Positions 25,851-35,910 of a DNA stretch of 64,000 bases are shown here, piece by piece. The stretch is from assembly GCF_900016645.1 (NCBI RefSeq), contig NZ_CDGJ01000104.1; one strand, 5' to 3'. This stretch comes from Acididesulfobacillus acetoxydans. Lineage in GTDB: Bacteria > Bacillota > Desulfitobacteriia > Desulfitobacteriales > Desulfitobacteriaceae. The notes under the pieces are model-generated. The model had not been told where the DNA came from, made no database searches, and saw nothing but the letters and a program-made list of their open reading frames with translations. Position 1 is the first letter of the stretch. Each line of letters opens with the position of its first letter. A program made the position numbers and the translations under genes.

Positions 25851-26135
25851 TCACTCTCCGACATCTCCACCTGGCTGAGCGAGTTCCTGAAAAAGCTTGA
25901 CCGCGCGCATGACATCGGTAAAGAAGTAATCGACGCCCGTAAACTCTTGAATCATTTTGTTCGCCGGATACCCCCCAAGAATGACCGTGACTTCATCTCT
26001 AAGGCCCGCCTCTTCCAAAAGGACAACGACCCGTTTCACAGACTGAATAGAAAAGGTCAAAAGCACAGAAATTCCTAAGATCTTAGCCCCCGTCTCCTTA
26101 AGCGCCCGTACAAAAGCCTCTGGTTGAACATCGAC
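25851..26135 (-). pseudogene. Corrinoid protein, C-terminal half
   Basis: Minus-strand frame gives FSVDVQPEAFVRALKETGAK followed by a B12-domain C-terminus (VTVILGGYPANKMIQEFTGV). The upstream half with the His ligand is missing. At about 26140 the sequence switches abruptly to a plus-strand adenine deaminase fragment, so both genes were cut at the same deletion or recombination point. Confidence 0.75.
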
Positions 26136-26142
26136 ACTAAAG

Positions 26143-27743
26143 GATGGGCGTTTTTTCTATATCGGAGGGGCGGGAGAAGAGCATTTTGCCGCCGGAGAAA
26201 CCTTGGTGGCCGACGGTTTCTATCTTCTACCGGGGCTAATTGACATTCACCTGCATATTGAGAGTTCGATGATGTTACCGCAGGCTTTCTCCGAAGGTCT
26301 CTTGCGCAACGCCGTGACTAGCGTTGTAGCGGATGCCCATGAAATGGCCAATGTTTTCGGCTTGGAGGGGGATCGGCTATGATAGAAGTCAGCAAAAAGT
26401 TTGAAGCCGATATCTTTTTTGCCATTCCCAGCTCGGTTCCGTCGACGGATTTTGAAACGTCCGGTGGGGAACTTGATTGGCCGGAGATGAAAAAACTGCT
26501 CGAAGATCCACACGTGATTTGCCTCGGCGAAGTGATGAATTATCCGGACATTATCCATAACCCGGAAGGAAAGACAAATCGGATTCTTCGCCACCTGCGC
26601 CAGCGCGATCCGCGCTTTATTATTGAAGGGCATTGCCCCAAACTTGAGGATCTCGATCTTAACCGTTTCATCTATGCCGGAATCGATTCTGATCATACCC
26701 AACAGACGGCGTCTGGCATGTCCGAACGGATGAAACGGGGCATGTTTGTGGAAATTCAAGAGAAATCAATCAACCGAGAGAACATTGATTTTCTGACCAA
26801 CAAAGACGGGCTTTTCTGTTTCGTCACTGACGACCGGATGGCCGATAGTTTTTGGCGGCGAGGGCATCTGAATGCTTTGCTGAGCAAAGCGGTTGAGCTG
26901 GGTATGCCTCCGAAAACGGCTCTTTTTGCGGCGACAGCTTCACCGGCCGCGCGCATGAAACTTTCCGACCGCGGCAGTATTGCACCGGGAAAAGTGGCGG
27001 ATTTTTTCCTAACCAAAGATCTATCCTCCTTTCAGCCGGTGAAGGTTTATAAAAATGGCCGGGAAGCCCACCTTGCCGGGCAGGAAGATGCTCCGGCACA
27101 GAGTTTTCCGTCTTACTTTTACCATAGTGTGCATCTTCCTGCGATCTCTTTAGATGATTTTCGAATTGCGGCACCGCAGAAAAGCGGCGTGGTGCCTTGC
27201 CGCATCATCAAGATTACGGAAGGCACCACATTTACCGGAATGCTAATCGCTTCCCTGCCGGTGCGGGAGTGTGAACTTCTATGGGAGGAAAGCCCTTACG
27301 CTTTCATCGGCGTGTTTGAACGCTACGGAAAGAACGGCAACAAGGCGCAGGGGCTGCTCACCGGACCGGCTTTAACCCGGGGGGCCTTGGCGACGACCTA
27401 TGCGCATGACCATCACAACCTCCTGGTTCTCGGCCGGAGCAAAGAGGATTTGCTTCTTGCTGCCCGGACCGTCATGGAAAGGCAAGGTGGAATCTGTGCC
27501 GTCGTCGCCGGAAAGATCCTCTCCTACCTGAGCTTGCCAGTGGGGGGAATTTTAAGCGATAAAGGGTTCGACGCTGTAGGCCAAGAAGTGGAAGAGTTGC
27601 TTCAGGCAATGTTTTCGCTTGGCTACCGCACTGGGATCATGTCTTTCTGTACGCCAGCTTTACCTGTGAGCCCGGAGCTGAAAATCACCGACCGGGGCTT
27701 AATCGACGTCAACGGGGGCAGAATTGTCAGCCTCTTCGTCTGA
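26143..27743 (+). pseudogene. ade: Adenine deaminase, 5' truncated and frameshifted
   Basis: Plus-strand homology begins without a start codon at about 26143 (DGRFFYIGG), runs through the metal motif IDIHLHIESSMM to 26370, then continues in another frame from MIEVSKKFEADIFFAIPSSV to the stop at 27743. The C-terminal adenine deaminase domain is complete (RGALATTYAHDHHNLLVLG, near-end GIMSFCTPALPVSPELKITD). About 30 N-terminal residues are missing and at least one frameshift is needed. The second frame (from ATG 26379) could still produce a 454-residue protein, but without the first metal-binding motif it should be inactive. Confidence 0.85.
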
Positions 27744-28369
27744 GCACTCCTTCTTCTCGTCCGCGAAGGAAATCGATCACAAGAGTGTGTCCAAGGGAAA
27801 ACCGTTCTGCGCAACCATTTCCCTCCTCCAAGCTTCCGTTTCTTCCCTCAGCTGACGCACCCAAGCGTAAGCGTCTTCATGATGTAGCCAAGAAGTTTCC
27901 CCTATCGCTCGCTGGATCTCCCGTTCATTCTCGTCAGGCGGGCGGTAATCCAAGTAAGGGACACTAGATCACGGGTCCTCGCAAACTGTTGGGTGCCCCG
28001 ATGTAGTTGGATGCCTCCACCCACATCCTAACTTCTTTGAGCCGCTCCGTCGCCAAACGGCACCGTGGACAAAACTTCCTTGCTCCGGCCCAGGGTCACG
28101 GTGGAATGAAACCTCCATCGCTCGTCCCCTCTCCACTCCCTTTCCTGGAATACGGCATCCTAACAACGCTCTAACAGCCCCTAATATGCCCGTCTTGCCA
28201 AATTACCGAACACCCCCAGGTCATTATCCCTTATTCCATATACACCTGCTCGTACACCAGTGGCCTCTGCCTGACATGATGGCGCAGCCAACGGACAGGC
28301 GGCTCCTGGGACATGTCCCGATTGCAGCCGCCCGCGGTTATCCTCACTGATCACAGGTAACACTACTCC
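27744..28369. other. Degraded sequence between adenine deaminase relic and D-aminoacylase gene
   Basis: No intact gene. On the minus strand 27777-27965 reads as a C-terminal piece ending in TGA (VPYLDYRPPDENEREIQRAI then ETEAWRREMVAQNGFPLDTL), which looks like true protein but whose family I do not recognise. Frames at 27969-28363 are short and repeatedly shifted. The block looks like remnants of one or two deleted genes. Confidence 0.35.
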
Positions 28370-29950
28370 CTATCGCCTTCTTAACACTCTGCCCGCTCTG
28401 ATCCCTGTATGACGGCCATTTTCGACAGCTACTTGACCATTAACAATCACGCAATTGATCCCGGTTGGGAATTGCGCCGGTTCCGCGTAATCGCCGTTGT
28501 CGGTCACCGTTTCCGGGTCAAAAACCACGATATCCGCATAGTTTCCCACCGCAATCGTTCCCCGGTGGTCCAAGCCCATCGTTGCCGCCGCCTTTCCGGT
28601 CATCTTCCGGATCCCTTCTTCCCAGGTCAAAACCTTCTGCTCTCTGACGTACTTTCCCAAGACGCGCGGAAAGGCGCCGTAGACCCTGGGATGGGGTTTA
28701 CCGCCCAGCAGTCCGTCGGTGCAGACATTCTGTTCCGGTCTCTTCATTAGGCGCACAACGTTCTTCTCCAAGCCGTGGACATCGACCATCCCCACGGCGT
28801 TCTCTTCCTGTAGCAAAAGGTCAAAAGCCGCGTGATAAGGATCTTTACCCCGCATTTTGCCTACCTCAAGCAAGCTTTCGCCAATCAGATCCTGGTTTTT
28901 GCCCGTCTTGACGCTACTGATGAAAATCTGATCCATCCCGGCGAAATCGATAAAGTTGTCCCAACCGGGAAGACCGTGTTCAATGTCATAAACCATCTTT
29001 TCCCTGAGACCAGGATCGCGTAATCTCGCCATTAGTTTATCCGTCCCGCCATCATGGGCCCAGGGAGGAAGAATGACCCCAAGCATCGTGCTGCCAGTGG
29101 CATAAGGATACTGATCAAAGCTAATTCTGATGCCTTCGGACTCAGCATCATCGATGAGCTCCAACATCCGGTCCACCTTGTCCTGATTTTTCTGCCCGCA
29201 GACCTTAAAGTGCGAAAAATGCACTTTGACCCCCGACTCCTTACCGACCCGGATCACTTCCCTCATCGACTCCAGGATAGCATCAGCTTCGCTGCGCTGA
29301 TGGATGGCGAAGATACCGTCGTATAAAGCAACTACCTTACAAAGTTCAATAAGCTCTTCCGTCCGGGCATAGGCACCAGGCACGTAGAGTAACCCGACGG
29401 AAAGGCCGTAAACCCCGGTCTCCATCTCTTCCCGAACAATCTCCCTCATCCTCTGCATTTCGTCGCGAGTGGGCAACCTGTTATTGAGACCCATGGCCTT
29501 CATGCGAACATTGCCGTGAGGTACGAGATAGCTCTCATTGGGCCCGGGTCTGCGGTTTTCGATTAACTGTAGGTAGCTCTCTGTAGTCTCATAGTGCCAA
29601 TCAATCCGGTCACTATCCTCGCCCAGTGGGGCCAGATTTTTGCGCCAGGGTTTAATATACTCCCGAGGCAGTGGGGCCAGCGAAATCCCATCCTGACCTA
29701 AAACTTCAGTGGTAACTCCCTGTTTCACCTTAGGCTCTACCAACGGGTCGACTAACACGGCAAGATCAGAATGACTATGGGTATCAATAAATCCCGGGCA
29801 AACGATATGACCGGCAGCGTTAATCACCCGATCCCAACCCTCGCCGTTAAAATGCCCGATTCCGGCAATACAGGCATCTTCGACAACCACATCAGCCCAA
29901 ATGCGGCTGGCTCCCGTCCCATCAATTATTGTCCCATCTTTTATGAGCAT
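28370..29950 (-). CDS. N-acyl-D-amino-acid deacylase (D-aminoacylase)
   Basis: Amidohydrolase of 526 residues, usual length for D-aminoacylase. Motifs: MLIKDGTIIDGTGASR, the metal site FIDTHSHSD, HFSHFKVCG, and the C-terminal FPRVLGKYVRE. It would release D-amino acids from N-acyl or N-carbamoyl derivatives. ATG 29950 matches the family start; AAGGAG lies about 17 bases upstream, so TTG 29956 or the ATG at 29986 are alternatives. The neighbouring MFS transporter reads in the same direction. The nearby purine genes make a ureido or N-carbamoyl substrate possible, but this is inference. Confidence 0.88.
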   Translation of the reverse strand: MLIKDGTIIDGTGASRIWADVVVEDACIAGIGHFNGEGWDRVINAAGHIVCPGFIDTHSHSDLAVLVDPLVEPKVKQGVTTEVLGQDGISLAPLPREYIKPWRKNLAPLGEDSDRIDWHYETTESYLQLIENRRPGPNESYLVPHGNVRMKAMGLNNRLPTRDEMQRMREIVREEMETGVYGLSVGLLYVPGAYARTEELIELCKVVALYDGIFAIHQRSEADAILESMREVIRVGKESGVKVHFSHFKVCGQKNQDKVDRMLELIDDAESEGIRISFDQYPYATGSTMLGVILPPWAHDGGTDKLMARLRDPGLREKMVYDIEHGLPGWDNFIDFAGMDQIFISSVKTGKNQDLIGESLLEVGKMRGKDPYHAAFDLLLQEENAVGMVDVHGLEKNVVRLMKRPEQNVCTDGLLGGKPHPRVYGAFPRVLGKYVREQKVLTWEEGIRKMTGKAAATMGLDHRGTIAVGNYADIVVFDPETVTDNGDYAEPAQFPTGINCVIVNGQVAVENGRHTGIRAGRVLRRR

Positions 29951-30137
29951 GTTCAAAATTTCCGTACATCTCCTTAATAAACCCATAGCTGGTGTTCAAA
30001 CTCTTAAAAACTCAACCGTCAAGACGCGGATTAAAGCTGATCCAATTCCATCACGACGTAATTGTTCCGGACCGTCAGAAAACTGGAGTTCCAAAAAGCC
30101 CTTAATTGATTGAGCAAATAAACGCGATATTTTACTT

Positions 30138-31484
30138 TTACGATTCTAAGAGCGCTCCGCGGCGTTCTTTTAAAAAAATGGTTGCGATAATCGGTATAAT
30201 CAGGAAAAAGGCGAATAATCCAAAGATGCCGCTAAAGCCAAATGCCGTTAAAACCGCACCGACTAAGAAAGGCCCAACAACTCCTCCGACATGACCCACG
30301 GCTGACGCAAAGCCTTGGCCCGAGGCTCTGACATTAGTGGGATATTGCTCCGGGGTGAAAGTATAAAGCACTGCAAACAATCCGTTAAGGAGAAACGAAA
30401 TGAGCCCGCCAAACATCAATACACCCGCCGGGGTATTAACCCGCGAAAATAGATAAGAAGAAATCCCCGCAAGAAGAAAGAATACAACGATTATATATTT
30501 CCGGCCTAATTTTGTATCCTGTAAAAACGCGGCAACGATGCCCCCTACCAGAGCCGCAATGTTGATTAGAAGGGAATATTCTAATGACTTCACCACGCTA
30601 AAGCCATGCTTAACCAAAAGCTCGGGTAACCAGACAAGAAAGCCATAATAAACCAATTCGATGAAAAACCAGATGATCCATAGCATAGCCGTGCGATGGG
30701 CATACTTAGTCCAAAGAGCACCCAAGGAAGCTTTCTGACCCGAAGTAGCTACAGTACCTTGCGGACTTCCCTGATCTTTCTTCGCAACCGTACCCGTGCT
30801 CGAATCTGCCGCATGGGCGTACTTTTCAAAGTCACGAACGATTTGTTCCGCTTCCTCCTCCCGACCCTTTTTGAGAAGCCATAGGGGCGACTCAGGCAAA
30901 TAGTTCCGAATGAGCATTACATATAGGGCCGGCAGCCCGGCTACAACCAAAGCGTATCTCCAGCCATTGACAGAGATTGGAATCAAGACTAAACCAATCA
31001 ATGAAGCAATGATCATGCCAATCGTGTAGAAAGTATCTGATATACCCATGAATCTGCCGCGATACCGGGGCTGAAAAAGTTCCGCCAGGTACGGAGTGAC
31101 AATTGCACTCTCTCCGCCGACCCCAATACCCGTAATAAACCGTAGCACCCCAAAGCTCAATGTATTCCAGGTGAAAGCAGCCAGTATGGTAAAGACCGTA
31201 AATACCAAGAGTGTATACTGCATAACAAATTTACGTCCGTATCGGTCACCGATCCATCCTGCCAAGGCTACCCCGATCACGTATCCGGCTAGCGCGGTAC
31301 TTCCGATCGTTCCAGCTTCTTGATTGGTCATGTGAAACACCTTGGTTATAGCTACAAGAATGGCACCGACTATGGTCAGATCAAGACCTTCGAAGAAAAA
31401 GCCAAGAGAAGCCAGCCACCAAACTTTATAGTGCTTCTTGGTTAGGGGTAAAGTTGCCAACCGTTCGGCAACATTTTCAGTCAT
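30138..31484 (-). CDS. MFS transporter, metabolite:H+ symporter type
   Basis: 448-residue major facilitator with 12 membrane segments and a central loop at about 215-250. It has the first-helix motif FFFEGLDLTIVGAILVAI, the loop 2-3 signature GWIGDRYGRK and PESPLWLLKKGR between the halves. These mark the metabolite:H+ or aromatic-acid/sugar symporter group. AAAGGAGG is nine bases before the ATG. It lies between the M20 hydrolase and D-aminoacylase genes, so it may import the amide substrate of these enzymes. Confidence 0.85.
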   Translation of the reverse strand: MTENVAERLATLPLTKKHYKVWWLASLGFFFEGLDLTIVGAILVAITKVFHMTNQEAGTIGSTALAGYVIGVALAGWIGDRYGRKFVMQYTLLVFTVFTILAAFTWNTLSFGVLRFITGIGVGGESAIVTPYLAELFQPRYRGRFMGISDTFYTIGMIIASLIGLVLIPISVNGWRYALVVAGLPALYVMLIRNYLPESPLWLLKKGREEEAEQIVRDFEKYAHAADSSTGTVAKKDQGSPQGTVATSGQKASLGALWTKYAHRTAMLWIIWFFIELVYYGFLVWLPELLVKHGFSVVKSLEYSLLINIAALVGGIVAAFLQDTKLGRKYIIVVFFLLAGISSYLFSRVNTPAGVLMFGGLISFLLNGLFAVLYTFTPEQYPTNVRASGQGFASAVGHVGGVVGPFLVGAVLTAFGFSGIFGLFAFFLIIPIIATIFLKERRGALLES

Positions 31485-31615
31485 TAAAACCGTCCTCCTT
31501 TGTCTGTCAACTAAGTTGGGGCATGTATCATGCCTTAATTAAGCAACACTATCGCTTTGCTCGGACAATACCCCCCTTTTTAAACGATTTGAGCCCGACA
31601 TCCTCGGCAATATCC

Positions 31616-32824
31616 TTAAGCATCACCCGCCGGTTCCAATACCGATTTAAGAATACCATAATAGGCTTCAACCGCTTTTAATACTTGCTCAATCTCAATG
31701 TACTCATCAACGGTATGGGCCAAGTCCTCCCGCGAAGGTCCGACGCCGATGGTTTTGATGCCGGCTTCACCCGCGTAGTAACTGCCATTGGTACAGAACG
31801 AGTAATGAGACAACCTGGGGCTCAATCCTGCTTCCTTCATTCCGCGGAGAGCCATCTGAACAAATTCATCCTGTGTTTCCATCAGCCATCCCGGAAAAAA
31901 CCTTTCCCCTTCGATCGGCCTCCCTGTATAACAAGTTTCGTGACCGATTGCATAATTAGCGTGCGCGTCTAAGTCGGGATCCAAGGAACGCATTTCTTGA
32001 ACCAGATCATGCACCGGCTGTAACACCGACTTCTTGTCCTCGCCCACCAGAAGTCTTCGGTCAAATGTCACCCGGCAGTAATCCGGAACTACTGACGAGC
32101 CCGGGTATGGGGATGATTTGATATCGGTCAATTCCATGATACCCGGTCCCAGTATTTCGTGCTGTGGAACGCGAAGCTTGCGAATTTGCTCGACTAACTT
32201 CGTCATCTTGTAGACGGCGTTGATTCCGGCCTCTGGATTTGCCGAGTGGGCGGGCTTACCATATGTTTCGATGACAATTTCCGCCCTGCCCCTCTGCCCA
32301 ATGTTCAAGTTGAGCTCCGAAGCTTCGCCAATCACGACATAGTCAGGACGTAGCTTTTCGCCAATCTGGCGGGAGGCAATTCCCTCAAAACACTCCTCTT
32401 GCACTACGCCCGCAACGCAGATTTCGCCCTTGAAGTTTCGCTTCGTGTCGCTGGCAAAAAAGGCAGCCGCCGCGAGCATGGCCGCCAGTGCACCTTTCAT
32501 ATCGGAAGCGCCCCGCCCGAAAATTTTGCCGTCATGAATAACCCCACTAAACGGACCATACTTCCACTTTGTGGCATCCGGAACGGGGACTACGTCCAAA
32601 TGGCCATCAAACAAGATACTCTTACCGCGACGGCGGCCTTTGATTATTCCGACAATGCTCCCGTACTCATCAATAAAAACATCGTCATAGCCTAGTTCAA
32701 TGGCTATCAGCCTAACCTTATCCGCGATTGCAGACTCTGCCCCGGAATAGCTCTGGACCCGAATAAGTTCTTGGCAAAGATTAACGACGTCACGCCTTCG
32801 CCCTTCCGCTAACATGGACAACAC
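31616..32824 (-). CDS. M20-family metallohydrolase, YgeY-like
   Basis: Zinc-dependent amidohydrolase/peptidase of the ArgE/DapE/YgeY group, about 402 residues. Metal-site motifs are GHLDVVP, GRGASDMKGALAAM and a Glu pair in VVQEECFEGIAS; the dimerisation domain contains GKPAHSANPEAGINAVYKM. YgeY lies in the E. coli yge/xdh purine-degradation island, so this fits the local theme. The start is ambiguous: GTG 32824, TTG 32821 and ATG 32815 all follow AAGGGG; GTG is chosen by spacing. It starts the hydrolase-MFS-deacylase gene run. Confidence 0.85.
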   Translation of the reverse strand: MLSMLAEGRRRDVVNLCQELIRVQSYSGAESAIADKVRLIAIELGYDDVFIDEYGSIVGIIKGRRRGKSILFDGHLDVVPVPDATKWKYGPFSGVIHDGKIFGRGASDMKGALAAMLAAAAFFASDTKRNFKGEICVAGVVQEECFEGIASRQIGEKLRPDYVVIGEASELNLNIGQRGRAEIVIETYGKPAHSANPEAGINAVYKMTKLVEQIRKLRVPQHEILGPGIMELTDIKSSPYPGSSVVPDYCRVTFDRRLLVGEDKKSVLQPVHDLVQEMRSLDPDLDAHANYAIGHETCYTGRPIEGERFFPGWLMETQDEFVQMALRGMKEAGLSPRLSHYSFCTNGSYYAGEAGIKTIGVGPSREDLAHTVDEYIEIEQVLKAVEAYYGILKSVLEPAGDA

Positions 32825-32827
32825 CAA

Positions 32828-33052
32828 TACCCCTTTCTTTTATCATGCCCTTAGTTTGGCTTTTAATTACGCAGAGTATTGATTTTCCTAACGACCGTTC
32901 TCCGTAGCATCAACTAACAAAATATGGACAAATGCTATTTGTCCCGGAAATAGAAGTCGATTCTATTGAACATCGTTGGGCTGCTCCGCATGGCCGGTGA
33001 TCGACATAGCCCAGAACTCAATTAAGTCCTTTAAGAGCCACGACCGATAAAT
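32828..33052. other. Intergenic region, no gene recognised
   Basis: Sequence between the M20 hydrolase and the broken M24 gene. No coding or promoter pattern is convincing. Part of the missing C-terminal half of the M24 gene would have been here, but no trace is visible. Confidence 0.35.
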
Positions 33053-33080
33053 TTCCCCTCCACGAGAGGGGAATTTTTTT
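33053..33080 (+). terminator. Rho-independent terminator without an upstream gene
   Basis: TTCCCCTC, loop CACGA, GAGGGGAA, followed by seven T on the plus strand. No intact plus-strand gene lies in the preceding 5 kb, so it is probably left over from a deleted gene that once followed the break in the M24 gene. Confidence 0.6.
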
Positions 33081-33109
33081 GCGAAAAATAGGTTGCTGTC
33101 TCTCATCGT

Positions 33110-33727
33110 TCAGAAACCTCTGAAGACCTGCATCCTAAAGGAACAACCGCCGGAGCCGGCTTTTAGCATTGCGTACTCGGCCTCGGCCAAGACGTCAACT
33201 TCACTTACTCCTGGCTTTACAGCCTGGATGGCCGCAGTCATTCCTTTTCCCACAATTTGGGGAGCCCTAGTGACCATCTCCACTTCATAAGCCGACTTGA
33301 CGGAACGTAGCCGGTAAATCAGTTCGGTGGCATTCACAAAATTCTCCTCGGGAAAGACGTGGCGCAGACCATCATAGACTGCAAATTCCACAAAATATTT
33401 CTCAAACCCGATGCGAGGCTTGGTTAAATTATATTCTTTTATGACTTCAATCGTCTTAGTTACCAAATCCTGTGCCGGAAAGACGTAACCTTTGATATGG
33501 GGAATTCCTGTATTGGCCTTTAGATACTCCACATCCAGCCAAAGCGTAACTGCGGTGGCCTGCCCTTCTTTAGGAATAATCAAAGCCATGCATTCCAATT
33601 GGGTGCTGCCGGTAAAGTAAATAAGATTTTCCCTGCCAACGATAAGCAGCATATCGAGTTCAGCGGCCAGGATCTCAGCCTGGGCCCGTCTAATCCGGCC
33701 CGATGTCTCTATTTTAAGATCGAACAC
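33110..33727 (-). pseudogene. M24-family aminopeptidase P/creatinase-like protein, C-terminally truncated
   Basis: 205 codons from GTG 33727 with AGGGGA eight bases upstream. The N-terminal creatinase/prolidase domain is complete (ENLIYFTGSTQLECMALIIP, later YRLRSVKSAYEVEMVTRAPQ). The catalytic pita-bread domain starts (VKPGVSEVDVLAEAEYAMLK) and stops after about 45 residues, so all metal ligands are lost. A usual protein has about 360-400 residues. The product cannot be a functional peptidase. Confidence 0.8.
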
Positions 33728-33849
33728 GCTCTCTTCCCCTTGCCATGGTTTTGCAAACTATCAGGGCAGGATGATATATATAGGAGCAGCGGGCGACAAT
33801 GCCGCTCGCTCAACCCTGCGCAATCCACAGGGTAATTTCGTCTCTGTTT

Positions 33850-34188
33850 CCCTCAGTTGATTGCCCAATCCTGTTCTTGACCCAGAGAGGGCCTTACAAA
33901 GGGATGCAAAGCACCAACATTTGGAGGGTGGCGGCTCGAATCATGGAGGAGGCGAGCATACGACGATCGAAGGGGGACAGAAAAGGTTTCCATATCTTCC
34001 GTCACCATCTTGCGACAACCCTTTTGAGCAACGGGGTACCCCAAGCAGTGATCAGTGACACACTCGGACATACTGCTCCTGGATCGGTGGAGGCCTACCT
34101 CTCGGCAGATTTCGTCCATCTCAAGGAATACGCCCTTAGTACAGCCTGTTTTCCAGTGTCCGAGGGGGTGTTCGCCGAACCATTTTAA
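33850..34188 (+). pseudogene. Tyrosine recombinase (phage integrase), C-terminal fragment
   Basis: Plus-strand frame ending at 34188. It has the catalytic block HIFRHHLATTLL (Arg and His) and LGHTAPGSVEAYLSADF with the nucleophilic Tyr. The N-terminal DNA-binding domain and the first catalytic Arg are missing. A possible start exists at 33799 but the first residues do not belong to the family. It is the relic of an integrase-borne element; no att sites were found. Confidence 0.7.
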
Positions 34189-34195
34189 CCTTGTT

Positions 34196-35449
34196 TCAGG
34201 CTGCTTCACCGGTAGACACAGGCGGTTTGCTGAAATTGAAATCACCGCGTTCGGCTAGCAAAGAAGTAACCACACCCAGAATAATAGACCAGAGCGGTGC
34301 GCCGATATTCAGGACGGTAAGGTTTGTAATTGCCACAAAGAACGCCACCAAGGCCCCATACCGAAATTTCCCGTTAAATGCACCTTTAAAAGCGCTGGCA
34401 AAGACTTCGAACATAGCCAAGCCGGCCAAAACCGCCGTAAATTGTGGCGGCACCATTTTTACGGATTCCACAACAACCTTGGCCAGCAAGCCGAAAACAA
34501 ACCAGAATACCCCTTCAAAGAAGGCTGCGATGAAACGGTATTCTTTCTTCTCACCGGCCGCCGAACTGGAGCAAATAGCGGTACTCGGCCCCGCATGAAC
34601 CGCCGAATGTCCGCCAAAAACCGAGTTAATAACTGACACAATGCTTGGGACTAGGTACATGGCATTGATCGGCGGCTCATAGTTTTCAGCCATTAACACA
34701 CCAACTGCTTGTATATTTTGCACACCGATCACCAAGAAAAAGAGTGGGACGCTGATATCCAAGATCGCCCGCAAGCTAAACGCTGGGGCCACGAAAACCG
34801 GTGACGCGATTTCCCAGGTGAAAGGGACGGGTTTAATATCCTTATAGAAAATCAGCATAATTACGCCAACCACGATAGCAACGATGATAGGTGGAACTTT
34901 CTGAGAAAAACTTCTAAAAGTCATAACCAAGAAAAAAGCTGCCAGCATTACACCGTAAATTTGCGGAGTCTGTAAAGTTGCGGTTAACATGTTCGTTCCA
35001 AAGCTCAACAAGACCCCACCCACCATGCCTAACATTATCGGAACTGGAATGTGTTCGACAACCTTTTTAATTACCCCAGTCAACGTCAGGATCATCGCTA
35101 CCAAAGCTACAACGATATAAGCACCTATAACTTGATTGAAAGCAAAATGAGGAATCATCTTGCCGAGCATCACTGCACCTGGGATACTAAAAGCCACGAC
35201 CGAAGGTATACGATAGCGCAAAGCCATGAACATTGTGGACAAGCCGCCGAATACATAAATTGCTAACAACCAGGATACAGCCTGGGCATCACTCAAACCG
35301 CCTTGTTTTGCAGCATTCATAACAATCATTCCCGGCCCCATGGTGCTGAAAAGCATTGCAACAAAGCCTGTGGCTATCGGAGCAGCGCTTATGTTTTTTC
35401 CCAATATTTTCAAACTCCCACCAAGATTATAACCTTTTTCGATTAACAA
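34196..35449 (-). CDS. BenE-type benzoate/H+ symporter family transporter
   Basis: 417-residue polytopic membrane protein (about 12 segments) of the BenE family, in the same structural superfamily as NCS2 nucleobase transporters. Signature segments: SVVAFSIPGAVMLGK and the re-entrant motif FGGHSAVHAGPSTAICSS. The start is TTG 35449, backed by AAGGAGG seven bases upstream. No aromatic-degradation genes are nearby, so the substrate is open; an aromatic or heterocyclic acid is plausible. A long palindrome about 260 bases upstream may control it. Confidence 0.8.
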   Translation of the reverse strand: MLIEKGYNLGGSLKILGKNISAAPIATGFVAMLFSTMGPGMIVMNAAKQGGLSDAQAVSWLLAIYVFGGLSTMFMALRYRIPSVVAFSIPGAVMLGKMIPHFAFNQVIGAYIVVALVAMILTLTGVIKKVVEHIPVPIMLGMVGGVLLSFGTNMLTATLQTPQIYGVMLAAFFLVMTFRSFSQKVPPIIVAIVVGVIMLIFYKDIKPVPFTWEIASPVFVAPAFSLRAILDISVPLFFLVIGVQNIQAVGVLMAENYEPPINAMYLVPSIVSVINSVFGGHSAVHAGPSTAICSSSAAGEKKEYRFIAAFFEGVFWFVFGLLAKVVVESVKMVPPQFTAVLAGLAMFEVFASAFKGAFNGKFRYGALVAFFVAITNLTVLNIGAPLWSIILGVVTSLLAERGDFNFSKPPVSTGEAA

Positions 35450-35705
35450 GAAATCGCCTCCTTAATCCTATAGTAGCCTCTCTCTATTCGCCGGGTCGGA
35501 TGGCACAAGGCTTAGCATTGAACCATTTGATATGGATTCCCTCCTACTTTCCGGTAGGTAATTTCTTTATGGGGTAGTCTAATTAGTGCCAGCGCTATAG
35601 TATAGTTATGCATCAAAATATATTTATCGCATGATGTATTTGCTGAGTATAGCAGGCGGCAAACTGTGACCTTGGAAGCTCTAAAATGGATATAGAAACC
35701 TCTGC

Positions 35706-35737
35706 TGTAATCAATGTATAATTATACATTGATTACA
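35706..35737. promoter_or_regulatory. Perfect 32-bp palindrome, likely operator
   Basis: The half TGTAATCAATGTATAA is followed immediately by its exact reverse complement. The AT-rich core (ATGTATAATTATACAT) resembles GntR-family operators. It lies about 260 bases upstream of the BenE-like gene. There is no T-run, so a terminator is unlikely. Confidence 0.7.
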
Positions 35738-35910
35738 CGAACTGGCACTACCCAACAACCCCACTTTAATTTTTGTGAGCTTCCCACTGGAAGTTCACTC
35801 CGAAAATGATATTGCGAATCCTGTCTAAAGCACCTGACTTTTGAGAATCACGCCCATAACCGCGACGAAAGGAACTATTTTCCTTTACGACAAAACTAGG
35901 GGCGATTTGC

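Noticed and set aside
28181..28363. 60-codon minus-strand open frame
   Set aside because: No domain, no ribosome-binding site, within a decayed region.
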